DNA from: CAG-1031 sp964391735
GTDB lineage: Bacteria > Bacteroidota > Bacteroidia > Bacteroidales > Muribaculaceae
DNA length: 64,000 nt
Direction of reading: 5' to 3'
Assembly (NCBI GenBank): GCA_964391735.1
Contig: CAYMNF010000002.1
Span: forward strand, 1 to 64,000
The notes under the pieces were generated by a model. The model was given only the letters and a program-made list of their open reading frames with translations, did no database searches and was not told where the DNA came from. Positions 7,955-18,542 of the stretch are shown here, in pieces (within the stretch, counting starts at the first letter, position 1; each line of letters starts with the position of its first letter). The translations under genes were made by a program, and so were the position numbers.

Positions 7955-10900
7955 CGGGCAAGATTGAGGTTGAAAGACAATCCGAAAGAGGTGTTGGTTG
8001 TAGGATAGGCCGTGGATGACACCAATGGGGTGTTGATTTGGTGATCAAAGAACGCCCCGAGGGTCAATCGCTTGCTGAGGATATAGTTTGCAGCAACGTT
8101 AATAGTGATGGTGCGTGTACCGGAGGTAGCCTGGGTGTATGCGCTCTCTATTTTACGTATTAAGGCGGTGGACTCAGAGTAGTTGAAGTCGGCGTTGATG
8201 GTGAGGTCATTGCTTACACCACGCTGGCTACCCTTCATCTTCAAGAAGGTATTGAATCCGACAATCTTGTATCCCACACCGGCAGTGATGCCACGCTGGT
8301 TGGCTTCAACAACCTGACCGGCAGAGGTGTTGAGGGTGAGTGTGCGTGCGTCACGATACTCAGCACTGATAGTCATGTCGTTGTAGAGGGTAACAGCGGC
8401 ACCGATAAGGGGGGCAAACTTCTCGGTAATGGCAACCGATGCAATATTGTACGGGCTTGAGGGGACGGGCACTCCTGCTATCTCGTCGTATGTAAAGCCC
8501 AAGTCGCTACCGTCAGCCGAGATCCAGTTAAGATAACTTGAATATGATCCGACAGAATATGTGCATTGATAAGCGTGGGTAAGAGTGAAAGCCTTGAATA
8601 CCTCTGACAGACTACCAAGGCGGATAAACCCGTCATAGGTCACTTTCCAGTTAGGCAATACGTACCTGAATGAGGGGAAGGGATTGAGGTATTGAGTTGA
8701 AGCATCCGTGCCGGTGTAGGCAGCCAGGAAGGCCGGTATAAGCACGTCGCTTGAGGTCGGAGACATTCCGCTGATTGATGTGCTGAAAGGATGCCCGGCG
8801 TTGACATTTCCCTCCATGAAGCCTGTTGTGGGATAGTTGAGCCCGCGATATTGCTGCTGAACCCTGTCGGTAATAACGGGTATGTATTCAAGGAACTTGT
8901 TGAAGGCCTCAGAGTTGTAACCGTCCTGAGCTTTTCCACCGCCACGCAAGGCAGTCTTTATTGCAACATGCGTTTTGGTGTATGACCCTGACAGCGATGT
9001 GGGCATATCAGCATACATAAACTGTACCTGGCTTGAGCGGTTGTCGGTGCGGTTAGCGTTCAGCGTAATCTTGAGTCCGCGTATAGGCTCAAGTGTTAGC
9101 TCAAGGTTCAGCTCATTGGTCTTGGAGAACAAAGCCGGTGATGACTGGCCGTCATCGGTCAGGAGCCATCCGCGGTCAAGGGCCTTATTTATATATTCCT
9201 GTCCGGTGAAACCAAAAGCGAAGTCCAGACCGGGAGACATAGGACCGTAACCGGTCGATTGGCCGAAGATGTTACCGATATCGTTGCGGAACAACGGCAA
9301 GGTCAGCGAGCGTGTTTGACGGAACCGTGCGCTGAGGTTGCGCGGAGACATCACTAAACGGGTGGCATATTCGCCAATTTCACGCCATACCGACTTTTCA
9401 TCCTTTAGGGATTCCACCACAAGCAGTTTAATCTTTTTGTCGCTTTGGGTTAGCACCTCAATGGTGTTGGCATCCTTGATGCGTGTCTTGATGGGCATGG
9501 CTGTGCTGTCAGCAGCGTCCAGTGCCGACACCTTAACCTTTTTTGTCCTCAAGTTGTGCTTGACAACCGTCAGGGTATCAGGCTGCAATGATATGATCTT
9601 CTCAAATCGGCGAGCCTTTTTGTTCTCCTCGGTAGCCTCCTTTTTGCCTCCCTTTTTGTTGTCCTTGCCATTCTTTTTGTCATTCCGGTTATTTCGCGCG
9701 GGAGCCTTGCTGTTTGCGAAACGCTTGTCGACATCCTTCACAAACGGAATCTTCTTGTACAAGCTCTCAAAGTTGAAGCGTCCGTCAATATTCCAGCTTG
9801 ACTGATTGGCAATTGAATTACCGGTTGAAACGCCTTCAATCTCGGCACCTCGAGCCCAGTTGTAAGTGGCGTTGTATGTGACGTTTGCCGTGAGGAAATC
9901 CAAAACGGGGATACGGCTGAAGGGAGCCTTGTATGAGGCATTGAACGTCTGGTTATAATTCCAGGGCGTACCCATTGACATGATGGATGACCACACGGTA
10001 TCTTTCCACTCCTTGTACTTGTCGGGGAAGAGTTTTTTGTTGACAGCGCCCATAGTCTCCTCAATACGTGCTGAGGTGTTGCTCTGGAAAGACAATGACA
10101 GGGTCTTTGTCAGGTTCCAAGTTAGTGCAAACTGGCGGTCCCACAGGAAGTTCTTTGACACGGAGACGGGCAACTGGAAGTCAACATCCGTCTCTGAACG
10201 CTCCTGTTGCTCATAGTAATACCTTGACATGTTTGTCTGGAAAGAGAGATTGTTGGGTAACCAATTCAGCTCCCAGTCCTTGAAGAACTTGAGGTTCTTG
10301 TTCTTGGTATTCAGCCAACCGAAAGGCTTCAATCCCTTGATAAACGGAGAGTATGAGTATTGCAGCGAGCCGCGATAATCATTTATATACTCATATTGCG
10401 TGGTAGGATTAGTACGGTTTTGTTTGTTGAACGAGAAGTTTAGGGTGAAGTTTGAGGGGTCCCAAGGCATAGGCCTCTTACTTTTGACACCGAAGTTAAG
10501 GCCTGAGATTGAGAACGACTTGGTGACATTCCTCTCAACGGCGTACCCTGAGATTGAATCCCTTTCTTGCTTGTTGGCGCACGCGTCGAGGGCATCCTTC
10601 AGTTTGACATCCTGGTCCAGAGGATTGTATTTGGGGGTAATCTTCTCGTTGGTGTAGCTATAGTAAATGGGAGCCTTCAGCTTAGCTTTTTCGGGGAGGA
10701 AACGGCCGGCGTCAATCTGGAAGGCGACATTATACTGCTCATAGTCATCCATACGCCTTTGAGCCAACGATTGGTCCACCGAGCCAAATCCGGCAGTCTC
10801 CTTGTGGGCAGCCAGGTTAACGGTAGCGATATCACTGACACCCAAGGTGGCATTGGCCTTAACGGCCCAACCGCCCTCGCTGTTGAAGTCGGTAACCTTT

Positions 10901-13900
10901 AGTTCATTGAGCCAGACAACAGCATCCTTGGTGGTGGAGGAGTTGTTACGCACACCCACAAGTAGAACCCTGACATCGCTAAGTGAGGGGTTACCCACAA
11001 CAGATATGATGTTACGTTCATTGTCAGGGTCCCGTTCACTGAAACGTGCGGCATATCCCACACCCGGGATACCTTCAGACTTGGCATGATTGCGTGATGT
11101 CTTTACATCAACCAGGTTTTGCAGTTTGAAGTTGAAGTAGTTATCAGCGGGCCATACCTCATATCGCATAGCCGGTGAGTCGCCATTATAGTGCCCCGGA
11201 GGCGTAAGGGTAAGGGGCACCTCATACTCATAGTAATTGTTCTTGACATCACTACCCAGACGCATAAATACTGACATCTCGCCCGAGCGCAGATGGGTGG
11301 GATTGTCAATAAGCGCCTCGCCGTGTACCCACATCTGCATACGCTCATAATTACGCAGGTCAAGACGGGTATCCTTGTATGCGCCACGTGCATCACCGGC
11401 TTGTATGCCGGTAACCTTCAACTGCATGGACTGCTCGTTAAGCTGAGTAATCTGAGCCTGTCCCGGGTCGGTGATACGCGTAACGCCGGGAGGAAGGATG
11501 TAGTTAACCGGCTCACGTGAGGTGTTTTCCTCAATATTAACCACCGACATATCCAGTTCACCCTCAGCGGGGGCATCGCCACGGTTATTCAGGTTAAAGT
11601 CGTATGAACGCCACTCGCCGCGAACCAACTCAAGGGTGGCAAAACGCAGGTGAGTAACAGACCTGAAGCCGGTCATAAACATGCGGGCAAAGCGAATGGT
11701 GGTGAAGTCGCGTATGTTTCCGACAATCTTTTCGTAGGCTGACAAGGGTATCTTGAACTGATACCACTCGGCCTCCTGGGGCTTGCCGTCGCGGCCGACG
11801 ATTACCGACGTCTGCTTGTCTGAAATGAAGTTCTTGCCGACAACAAGGTCTTCAGGGCGAATTGACACCTTGTATTGGAAATAGCGCTCATACTCATTGA
11901 GGGTGTTATCCTGGTTAACATCCTCGACATCAGGCAACGCACGGCTGCTCTGATACAAGGGCTCAGGCGCATCCTCGGGAGAGAGTGAGTTGCCCTCGAC
12001 GCCATTATAGCGTTTGTAACGCGCCAACACGCCAAGTCGCTCATCGTCATAATCATAGCCACGGAAGAAATGATAGTTATCACCGGCGGGGTCATTCAGG
12101 GGTGAGAATTTATCATTTTCCATACGCTCAATGGCATCGGGAGCCAACTTCGCGCGCAAGGCATCGACATACTCCTTGTATGAGCTGAAGGTAAACTCCT
12201 CCTCGTTGGGTAGTCCGTCAAGACCCACATCCTGCACAAGGCGCGCCCCTGTGTTATTGTCAAAGGCATAGTTAAGGGAGGTCTGTGATGAAACGCGTCC
12301 CCAATTTGTAGATTTCAAAAACTGGTCGTTGCCATCGTATGGAATACCGTTCTCATAGCTTTTGAGACCATCCTTCAGTACATCCTCAGAGATTTCACCG
12401 AAGTTGAAGTAAAGGTCACCACCCTCAAGATTGGGATTCTCAGGGTCAAGGAACGGATTCATCAACCAGAACTGCACATACTCGATATTTGACTGCTCAA
12501 AATTGGTATTATCCATTTTGCGCATGATACCTCCCCAACGTTTTTCAGGGTAAAGCAGGTTGCCTTGGTCATCGATATTTTCGGCATCAAGGTTATACGG
12601 GCCGCGCTCGGTAGGATAGAATGACAAGTTGAGGGTCTGTATGGTTGAGGACTCTCCGTATCCAACCTGACGCCCGGGGAAAATCTCTCGCGTCTTTACC
12701 TCACGCACATAGGGGTTTGAAAGCTGCGTGAGGTCACTGCGCAGGTAGCCCGGAGCCAACGAAGAGTTGCGGTCGGTAAACATGCGGTCAATGTAATACC
12801 AGTTCAGCAAGGCGCGGTTTTTACCGTAATCCACATTGTCGCTGAGCTGGGCCTCGGGGAACAGGGCATCAGCCCCGGCCTCGTATGGTGTTGAACTCAG
12901 GAACCATGAATAGGGGTTGCGCAGGTCAATACCTGACTGTGAGGTCTCAAAGTCGTCAATATATGAACTGCCCTTGTTTGAACCGACTTTCTGCTTATGC
13001 GGGATAAGTTGGGCAAACTCACCCTTCACAGAGAGGGTTGAGGGGGCAGTGGCCGTGACGGTGGGGATTTTGTTCAACAGATTGTTGAGCCACAGGAACT
13101 GGGTGTTGTAGTTGAAGTTCAGTCCCCAGATGGTGTTGTTGACAACCTCATCACCGATAGCCACTTTTTCAATCAGAGCTTTCTCAGAGAAGTGCATCAC
13201 CGTGGCCCCGATGTTGAAGTCTTTGTTGAACTTGTAATTCAGGTCCAGGCCCAATAGTGTCTTACGCTGCGTAGAGAACATACTCTGGTTTTCAAGCGTG
13301 ACGGATACAGCCTGCCCTGAGTCAATAATTGACTGGTTGGTGATGGTGACAATACCCATGGCATAATCCACGGTGTAGTCGCTGTTCTCGGTGAGGGTAA
13401 CACCGCCTGCTGTTACTATTACCGAACCGCGGGGAACATTCATTGCATCCAGACGTATCTGTGCGCCATTTGATGCCTGATACTTACCGGTAAGGACAAA
13501 TTTGTTTTTGTCAGCAAACTGCTTTGCTACAGTCAACGTGCTGTCATAAAGCTCTTTGTAGACAAATTGAGCGGCCAATGCCGGGTCACCGATAGCTTTC
13601 TCGAGGTGGCGACCAAAAGGCTCTACAACCGGGAAGATGATTTTGCCCGTTGAGGATATTACGGTGTACCCCTCGATGAAATCAAAGAAACCGTCAGGGT
13701 TAGAAGCCTGGTTTGAGTCGATACGGTCCAGATTCATCACCTGCAACAAGGTTTTATTGGCGATGTTGGGACAGGGTAGATAACTGATTTCAGTACCGGT
13801 GGTATCGCTGAGGTACTTGATGTTGAGCCTGAAATTATTTTTCTGTAACTGGTATGCACCCAATGAGTATACATTCTTCATCATCAGCTTCCACACGGGG

Positions 13901-15498
13901 AAGAGCGGATTGATGGTGGTGCTACGCAGCATTTTGGTATAGATGTTCTGGCTGGTAGTGGTGATGTCGCTTGAGAACTCGCCGACTTGATAGGCCTTGC
14001 CGTTCCATGTGTATTCATATGCAACGGAGAGGACCTCGTCGCTGTTCAGGGCCGTCTTCAACGAGATATAACCCAAAGCGGCGTTGAGGGTATACTCGCT
14101 TGAGGTAAGCAAGCGTGCGCTCTCCACCTTTTCATAGTCTTTTCCTCCCTCAATGCCATATACCTTAAGGGGCTCCAGGGCTTGGGTCACTTTTGAGATG
14201 TCACGGGCATCGGGGTATTCCTGTTTTAAGACCGTCAAGAGGTCATTGCTCATGTTAGAAGGCACCGGTGGGTCTAGGTAACCGATCCAGTGGTTGCTGG
14301 TCTTTACGGTGCTCTCACCCAGGTCGGCAAACGCCACAAGGTTGCGGCTCTGGTTATATGAACTTTGCTTGTTGGTGACCCAGACCTCGATGCGGGTAAT
14401 GTTGATGCCTGAGTTTACATAGGGTAGCTTTGAGGCCCATTCATCGTAATGTTCGCGAAAGTATTGCGAGAGGAAGAAGTGCCTGTTTTGGTCGTAGTCA
14501 GCAGCAGACACGCTGTATTCAGTGGTCTGGGCACCACCACGCGTACTCACCGAACGGCTCTCACTGTTTTGCTGACTGAGGAGAACGGTTGCTGTGAGTT
14601 TGCCGAACTGCAAGGTACTCTTAAGACCGAACAGTGCCGTTGAACCGCGTATAAGGGATGACCCGGTGGTCATTGACACATTACCGGCCTCAATGTTTTT
14701 TATAATATCATCTTCACCTCCCTCGTATGCCAACTTCAGGTTTTTTGAGTCAAAGTCAAAGGTGGCATCGGTATTGTACGTCATGTTGAACTTAAGGCGG
14801 TCACCAACCGATGCATTGATAGTTGCCTGTATGCGCTGGTCAAAGTCAAAGAAGGTATGGCGACGACTGTTCAGTGACAATGCCGGGTTGTCGGTCTTGT
14901 TGCTGGTAACACCGGTCTTGATCTGTACAGTACCCTGGGTCTTTAACCGCACACCACCGGGGCCAAAAATCTTCTCGAGGGGGCCCAGGGCAAAATTCAT
15001 ATCAAAGATGTTGAAGGCCTCCTTGTCGGTACCGGCAACCTGCTCGGCATTGCGCTGGCGGTAATAGTTTACCATGTTTTGGCGCATCTGCCAGTTGTTA
15101 TATTGCTCGGCACTCAACACAAAGGGTGTTGATACATCCATGTCCCCGACCTTGGTGCGGATAACATAGCACCCGGTCTGCGGGTCAAACTCGGCAACGG
15201 TTTTAATGTTGGAAGGGGACGCAAGGTCGTAAGCGAACTCATCCATCATCAGTTCCTCATACCCCGGGGGAATAGTGTTTTGGGTAGGGAACATAATGGA
15301 ATCGGCGGGCGGGACCGGGACCGGCATGGGAGGTGCCGGCACCTGGAATCCGGGGGTAAGGAACTGTCCCCCATAGGCTCCCGGTGAGGGGCTTTGAGCA
15401 CGCGCGGCAAAGACAGCGACAAAGGCCACGACAGCCACGGGGGCCATCGCTGCCATCCAAAGGGTTATCTTCCGTATTCGGCTCGCGAGGGTGCTCAT
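7951..15498 (-). CDS. sprA: T9SS outer-membrane translocon SprA/Sov
   Basis: At 2515 residues this is the size of SprA/Sov, the giant outer-membrane barrel through which type IX secretion substrates leave the cell. It starts with a signal peptide (residues 1-35, ending near AARAQ). The rest is dominated by alternating aromatic/polar beta-strand sequence, with the SprA-type N-terminal region (residues 150-270) and a final strand ending in Leu-Ala-Arg. A lysine-rich stretch at roughly residues 1925-1960 probably forms a plug or periplasmic loop. ruvA lies 28 nt upstream, a neighbourhood also known from Flavobacterium. The window also carries porU, so the organism very probably has a functional T9SS. 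Confidence 0.93.
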   Translation of the reverse strand: MSTLASRIRKITLWMAAMAPVAVVAFVAVFAARAQSPSPGAYGGQFLTPGFQVPAPPMPVPVPPADSIMFPTQNTIPPGYEELMMDEFAYDLASPSNIKTVAEFDPQTGCYVIRTKVGDMDVSTPFVLSAEQYNNWQMRQNMVNYYRQRNAEQVAGTDKEAFNIFDMNFALGPLEKIFGPGGVRLKTQGTVQIKTGVTSNKTDNPALSLNSRRHTFFDFDQRIQATINASVGDRLKFNMTYNTDATFDFDSKNLKLAYEGGEDDIIKNIEAGNVSMTTGSSLIRGSTALFGLKSTLQFGKLTATVLLSQQNSESRSVSTRGGAQTTEYSVSAADYDQNRHFFLSQYFREHYDEWASKLPYVNSGINITRIEVWVTNKQSSYNQSRNLVAFADLGESTVKTSNHWIGYLDPPVPSNMSNDLLTVLKQEYPDARDISKVTQALEPLKVYGIEGGKDYEKVESARLLTSSEYTLNAALGYISLKTALNSDEVLSVAYEYTWNGKAYQVGEFSSDITTTSQNIYTKMLRSTTINPLFPVWKLMMKNVYSLGAYQLQKNNFRLNIKYLSDTTGTEISYLPCPNIANKTLLQVMNLDRIDSNQASNPDGFFDFIEGYTVISSTGKIIFPVVEPFGRHLEKAIGDPALAAQFVYKELYDSTLTVAKQFADKNKFVLTGKYQASNGAQIRLDAMNVPRGSVIVTAGGVTLTENSDYTVDYAMGIVTITNQSIIDSGQAVSVTLENQSMFSTQRKTLLGLDLNYKFNKDFNIGATVMHFSEKALIEKVAIGDEVVNNTIWGLNFNYNTQFLWLNNLLNKIPTVTATAPSTLSVKGEFAQLIPHKQKVGSNKGSSYIDDFETSQSGIDLRNPYSWFLSSTPYEAGADALFPEAQLSDNVDYGKNRALLNWYYIDRMFTDRNSSLAPGYLRSDLTQLSNPYVREVKTREIFPGRQVGYGESSTIQTLNLSFYPTERGPYNLDAENIDDQGNLLYPEKRWGGIMRKMDNTNFEQSNIEYVQFWLMNPFLDPENPNLEGGDLYFNFGEISEDVLKDGLKSYENGIPYDGNDQFLKSTNWGRVSSQTSLNYAFDNNTGARLVQDVGLDGLPNEEEFTFSSYKEYVDALRAKLAPDAIERMENDKFSPLNDPAGDNYHFFRGYDYDDERLGVLARYKRYNGVEGNSLSPEDAPEPLYQSSRALPDVEDVNQDNTLNEYERYFQYKVSIRPEDLVVGKNFISDKQTSVIVGRDGKPQEAEWYQFKIPLSAYEKIVGNIRDFTTIRFARMFMTGFRSVTHLRFATLELVRGEWRSYDFNLNNRGDAPAEGELDMSVVNIEENTSREPVNYILPPGVTRITDPGQAQITQLNEQSMQLKVTGIQAGDARGAYKDTRLDLRNYERMQMWVHGEALIDNPTHLRSGEMSVFMRLGSDVKNNYYEYEVPLTLTPPGHYNGDSPAMRYEVWPADNYFNFKLQNLVDVKTSRNHAKSEGIPGVGYAARFSERDPDNERNIISVVGNPSLSDVRVLLVGVRNNSSTTKDAVVWLNELKVTDFNSEGGWAVKANATLGVSDIATVNLAAHKETAGFGSVDQSLAQRRMDDYEQYNVAFQIDAGRFLPEKAKLKAPIYYSYTNEKITPKYNPLDQDVKLKDALDACANKQERDSISGYAVERNVTKSFSISGLNFGVKSKRPMPWDPSNFTLNFSFNKQNRTNPTTQYEYINDYRGSLQYSYSPFIKGLKPFGWLNTKNKNLKFFKDWELNWLPNNLSFQTNMSRYYYEQQERSETDVDFQLPVSVSKNFLWDRQFALTWNLTKTLSLSFQSNTSARIEETMGAVNKKLFPDKYKEWKDTVWSSIMSMGTPWNYNQTFNASYKAPFSRIPVLDFLTANVTYNATYNWARGAEIEGVSTGNSIANQSSWNIDGRFNFESLYKKIPFVKDVDKRFANSKAPARNNRNDKKNGKDNKKGGKKEATEENKKARRFEKIISLQPDTLTVVKHNLRTKKVKVSALDAADSTAMPIKTRIKDANTIEVLTQSDKKIKLLVVESLKDEKSVWREIGEYATRLVMSPRNLSARFRQTRSLTLPLFRNDIGNIFGQSTGYGPMSPGLDFAFGFTGQEYINKALDRGWLLTDDGQSSPALFSKTNELNLELTLEPIRGLKITLNANRTDNRSSQVQFMYADMPTSLSGSYTKTHVAIKTALRGGGKAQDGYNSEAFNKFLEYIPVITDRVQQQYRGLNYPTTGFMEGNVNAGHPFSTSISGMSPTSSDVLIPAFLAAYTGTDASTQYLNPFPSFRYVLPNWKVTYDGFIRLGSLSEVFKAFTLTHAYQCTYSVGSYSSYLNWISADGSDLGFTYDEIAGVPVPSSPYNIASVAITEKFAPLIGAAVTLYNDMTISAEYRDARTLTLNTSAGQVVEANQRGITAGVGYKIVGFNTFLKMKGSQRGVSNDLTINADFNYSESTALIRKIESAYTQATSGTRTITINVAANYILSKRLTLGAFFDHQINTPLVSSTAYPTTNTSFGLSFNLNLAR

Positions 15499-15526
15499 TG
15501 CAGAATATCCGCAGAAACCCTGAATT

Positions 15527-16117
15527 TTAAAGAAGCGGTAGCGTACGCTTTATGGCTGCTTCGGCACGCAGCCCCGGGTCAGCTTTAAATACCTCGGTCA
15601 AAACTTTTTGCGAGTGTTGACGCTGAAAGCCCAAAGCAACCAACGCCGCCAAAGCCTCTTCAAAAGCCTCAGGATTTGATACGGGTTGATGTATTAACGT
15701 ATCATCCTTCGGTTTTATTTTATCGCGCAACTCCACTATTATTCTTTGTGCCGTTTTTATGCCGATTCCCTTCACTGATTTCAGGCGTTTGTCATCACCA
15801 TTGACCAACACACCCTCAAGCTCGGGAGGGGTTAATGCCGACAAGATAACACGAGCCGTATTTGCGCCCACCCCTGAGACACCAATCAGCAGCCTGAAGA
15901 GTTCCCGCTCACGCCGGTCGGCGAACCCGAACAGAAGGTGGGTATCCTCACGTATAACCTCATGCACGAACAGTCGGGCGCAGGCCTTTTCGCCGCCACG
16001 GCTCAAAACGTCGCATGTGGTTAGTGAAATGTTGAGGATATACCCCACCCCGGCAGTTTCAATTACGGCCTCAGTGGGTTGTAATTCGGTTAACTCTCCT
16101 TTTATATATTCAATCAT
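15527..16117 (-). CDS. ruvA: Holliday junction branch migration protein RuvA
   Basis: The 196-residue protein has the RuvA layout: an N-terminal OB-fold starting MIEYIKGEL, two helix-hairpin-helix motifs (LIGVSGVGANTA around residue 78, and LKSVKGIGIKTAQ around residue 112), and a C-terminal domain that contacts RuvB. It targets RuvB to Holliday junctions. It sits between queA (18 nt) and sprA (28 nt) in the long leftward gene run. ruvB and ruvC are not nearby. Confidence 0.96.
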   Translation of the reverse strand: MIEYIKGELTELQPTEAVIETAGVGYILNISLTTCDVLSRGGEKACARLFVHEVIREDTHLLFGFADRRERELFRLLIGVSGVGANTARVILSALTPPELEGVLVNGDDKRLKSVKGIGIKTAQRIIVELRDKIKPKDDTLIHQPVSNPEAFEEALAALVALGFQRQHSQKVLTEVFKADPGLRAEAAIKRTLPLL

Positions 16118-16135
16118 TATCCAATACGTTTTTTT

Positions 16136-17368
16136 TCAAAGAAGCAAGCAAGCGTCCCCATAACTGAGAAAACGGTAACGCGGGTCGGCCAACGCAAAAT
16201 CGTAGAGATCTCGCCACTGATTACCCCCTCCGATAAAAGCTGATACTAACAGAAGCAGTGTTGAGCGTGGCTGATGAAAATTGGTAATCATTCCATCCAC
16301 GACCCGGTAGCGGTACCCGGGGGCTATCATCAGACGCGTTGATGCGGTGAGATGCGGCGCGTCCCCCATCTGCTGCAACAGTGCCTCCATAGCCTCAGCT
16401 CTTGTGGGCATAGGGCCCTCAGAATATGGTGCCCACTGTGGCAGGGTGTCCTCATAACAGCCATTCAGGGCCAGACATCCCAAGTGATAAAGGCTCTCCA
16501 GGGTTCGCACTGAGGTTGTACCAACGGCTATAATTTTCTTGGAGGTTGTGGCAAGCTCCTTAATAAGTTCGCGCGACACGACAATAGCCTCGCTATGCAT
16601 GGCATGCTCACCAATGGTATCACTCTTCACCGGTTGGAAGGTGCCTGCGCCCACATGCAGCGTAACCTTTCGTTGCTCAATTCCTTTCTCGGCAAGTGCC
16701 TTCAGTACCCTCTCGGTGAAATGCAGGCCGGCTGTCGGGGCCGCTACAGAACCGTCAAAACGGCTGAACACGGTTTGATAATCCACGCTATCACTCTCCT
16801 CACCCGGGCGATTAAGATATGGCGGGATAGGTATCTCCCCGGCTGCCTCCATCACCTGAGCTAATGTCAACTCAGGGTTGTCCCAACTCAGGCGCACTGT
16901 TGACGATGCGCCGAAGTTTGCAACCCGGTCGGCACGCAGAGTGCAGTTCAATGACGGGACCTCAAGAAAAAGCGGGCCCTGTTTCCAGCGCTTGGAGTTA
17001 CCCACCAGGCAGGTCCATTCAACGGGCCCCTTTGAGGCGAAACATACGGCGTAATCAGCGGGATTGGAGGGTTCAAGACAAAAGACCTCAATATGCGCCC
17101 CACCCTCCCCGGGCTTGTGCATACGCAGCCTGGCGTTTACAACCCTTGTATCATTGGCAATCAACAGGGAGTCCTCAGGCAACAAGTCCGGCAGGTCGGT
17201 AAACCGATAAGTGTCCGGCTCGCCATCCTTGCCTCGCCTCAGTAACAGGCATGCATCACGAGGCTCAACAGGATGTTGGGCTATACGCTCATCGGGCAGA
17301 GGGTAATCAAAGTCATCAACTGTGATCTTTGAGACCCTCTCCCTCAGGTTTTCATCATTCAAGGCCAT
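16136..17368 (-). CDS. queA: S-adenosylmethionine:tRNA ribosyltransferase-isomerase QueA
   Basis: QueA transfers the ribosyl moiety of SAM to 7-aminomethyl-7-deazaguanine in tRNA, forming epoxyqueuosine. The family sequence FDYPLPDERIAQHPVEPRD is present near the N-terminus, with LHVGAGTFQPV and the C-terminal NFHQPRSTLLLLVSAF. The open frame extends 40 codons further upstream to 17488, but that part lies inside the helix-turn-helix coding region of the preceding gene. The ATG at 17368 (MALNDENL) gives 410 residues and a 14-nt overlap, which I prefer. Confidence 0.95.
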   Translation of the reverse strand: MALNDENLRERVSKITVDDFDYPLPDERIAQHPVEPRDACLLLRRGKDGEPDTYRFTDLPDLLPEDSLLIANDTRVVNARLRMHKPGEGGAHIEVFCLEPSNPADYAVCFASKGPVEWTCLVGNSKRWKQGPLFLEVPSLNCTLRADRVANFGASSTVRLSWDNPELTLAQVMEAAGEIPIPPYLNRPGEESDSVDYQTVFSRFDGSVAAPTAGLHFTERVLKALAEKGIEQRKVTLHVGAGTFQPVKSDTIGEHAMHSEAIVVSRELIKELATTSKKIIAVGTTSVRTLESLYHLGCLALNGCYEDTLPQWAPYSEGPMPTRAEAMEALLQQMGDAPHLTASTRLMIAPGYRYRVVDGMITNFHQPRSTLLLLVSAFIGGGNQWRDLYDFALADPRYRFLSYGDACLLL

Positions 17369-18530
17369 ACTCTCGGATTTTTCTATACAAAGTCCTTTCA
17401 GAAATATTAAGCTCAACGGCCGTGGCCTTTCGGCGCCCGTCATTTCTCTCAAGGGCTTTCCTGATGGTTTCGCGCTCGGTATCCTCAAGAGTCGGTACTG
17501 TTTGCCAACCGTCCTGCTGCGTCTCGGGTGACTTATAGGGCACCAAAGCCTTCACGGGTGATGGAGCCGGGGGGGTATCCGGGGTCTCTCTCAGGTGTTG
17601 CACTTTAGCCTTGAGGTCGGTTATCTCATGCCGCAAGCTCATTATCATAGAGAAAAGGGCCTCACGCTCGGCATCATAGCTATGATGCGCTCCCGAGCCT
17701 TCGCTACACACCGGGGTGCTGTTAAGGCCCGTCAAATATGGGGAAACGTCGCTTTGACTGATATTTTTCCCGGCTTTGAAGAGAGCCAATTGCTCAACAA
17801 CGTTCTTCAGCTGACGCACATTTCCGGGCCAACGATACTGTCTTAACAGTTGGTCGGCCGCCTCGCTCAGGCTGATGCGCGGTGTGTGATATTTTTCGGC
17901 AAAATCCTCAGCGAACTTTTCGGCAAGCATTATAATGTCGTTGCCACGGTCCCTCAACGGCGGCACATATATTCCCACAGTTGAGAGTCGATAATAAAGG
18001 TCCTCACGAAACCGGCCCTCGGCCACCGCCTTTTCCATATCAACGTTTGTGGCGGCCACAATGCGTACATTGGATTTCATGACCTGTGAAGAGCCTACCC
18101 GCATATACTCGCCGGTCTCCAACACCCTCAATAGACGGGCCTGGGTTGTAAGGGGTAATTCTGCAACCTCATCAAGGAAGATAGTCCCACCATTGGCCTC
18201 CTCAAAATATCCCTTTCTGGTAGCCACAGCGCCGGTGAATGCCCCCTTCTCGTGCCCGAAAAGCTCTGAATCAATAGTGCCCTCAGGGATAGCGCCACAG
18301 TTAACAGCTATGTATGTGGCGTGCTTGCGGGGTGAGTTGCGGTGAATGATTTTCGGGAAAAACTCTTTGCCGGTACCACTTTCGCCGGTAACGAGCACCG
18401 ATAGGTCAATCGGGGCCACGCGCAAGGCACGCTGGATAGCCTCCATCAGCGCGGGGGCACTACCCACGATGCCGAGACTTTGCTTGGCCTGTTTGACCTC
18501 AGCCGGTATTTGTGAAATGGGAAAATCCAT
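17355..18530 (-). CDS. Sigma-54-dependent AAA+ transcriptional activator without receiver domain
   Basis: The 391-residue protein begins almost directly with the AAA+ domain: Walker A GESGTGKE (residues 49-56), the sigma-54 contact loop GAFTGA (around 96-101) and Walker B-type TIFLDEVAEL. A linker with a short coiled coil (around residues 295-325) follows, then a Fis-type helix-turn-helix (residues 350-391). No response-regulator receiver or other sensing domain is present, so activity may be set by expression or by a partner. rpoN lies elsewhere in this window. It is embedded in a run of housekeeping and T9SS genes, so its targets cannot be deduced. Confidence 0.9.
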   Translation of the reverse strand: MDFPISQIPAEVKQAKQSLGIVGSAPALMEAIQRALRVAPIDLSVLVTGESGTGKEFFPKIIHRNSPRKHATYIAVNCGAIPEGTIDSELFGHEKGAFTGAVATRKGYFEEANGGTIFLDEVAELPLTTQARLLRVLETGEYMRVGSSQVMKSNVRIVAATNVDMEKAVAEGRFREDLYYRLSTVGIYVPPLRDRGNDIIMLAEKFAEDFAEKYHTPRISLSEAADQLLRQYRWPGNVRQLKNVVEQLALFKAGKNISQSDVSPYLTGLNSTPVCSEGSGAHHSYDAEREALFSMIMSLRHEITDLKAKVQHLRETPDTPPAPSPVKALVPYKSPETQQDGWQTVPTLEDTERETIRKALERNDGRRKATAVELNISERTLYRKIREYGLE

Positions 18531-18542
18531 TGCTTCAACGTT

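Noticed and set aside
17369..17488. N-terminal extension of QueA
   Set aside because: It overlaps the helix-turn-helix codons of the sigma-54 activator and is not part of the QueA family.
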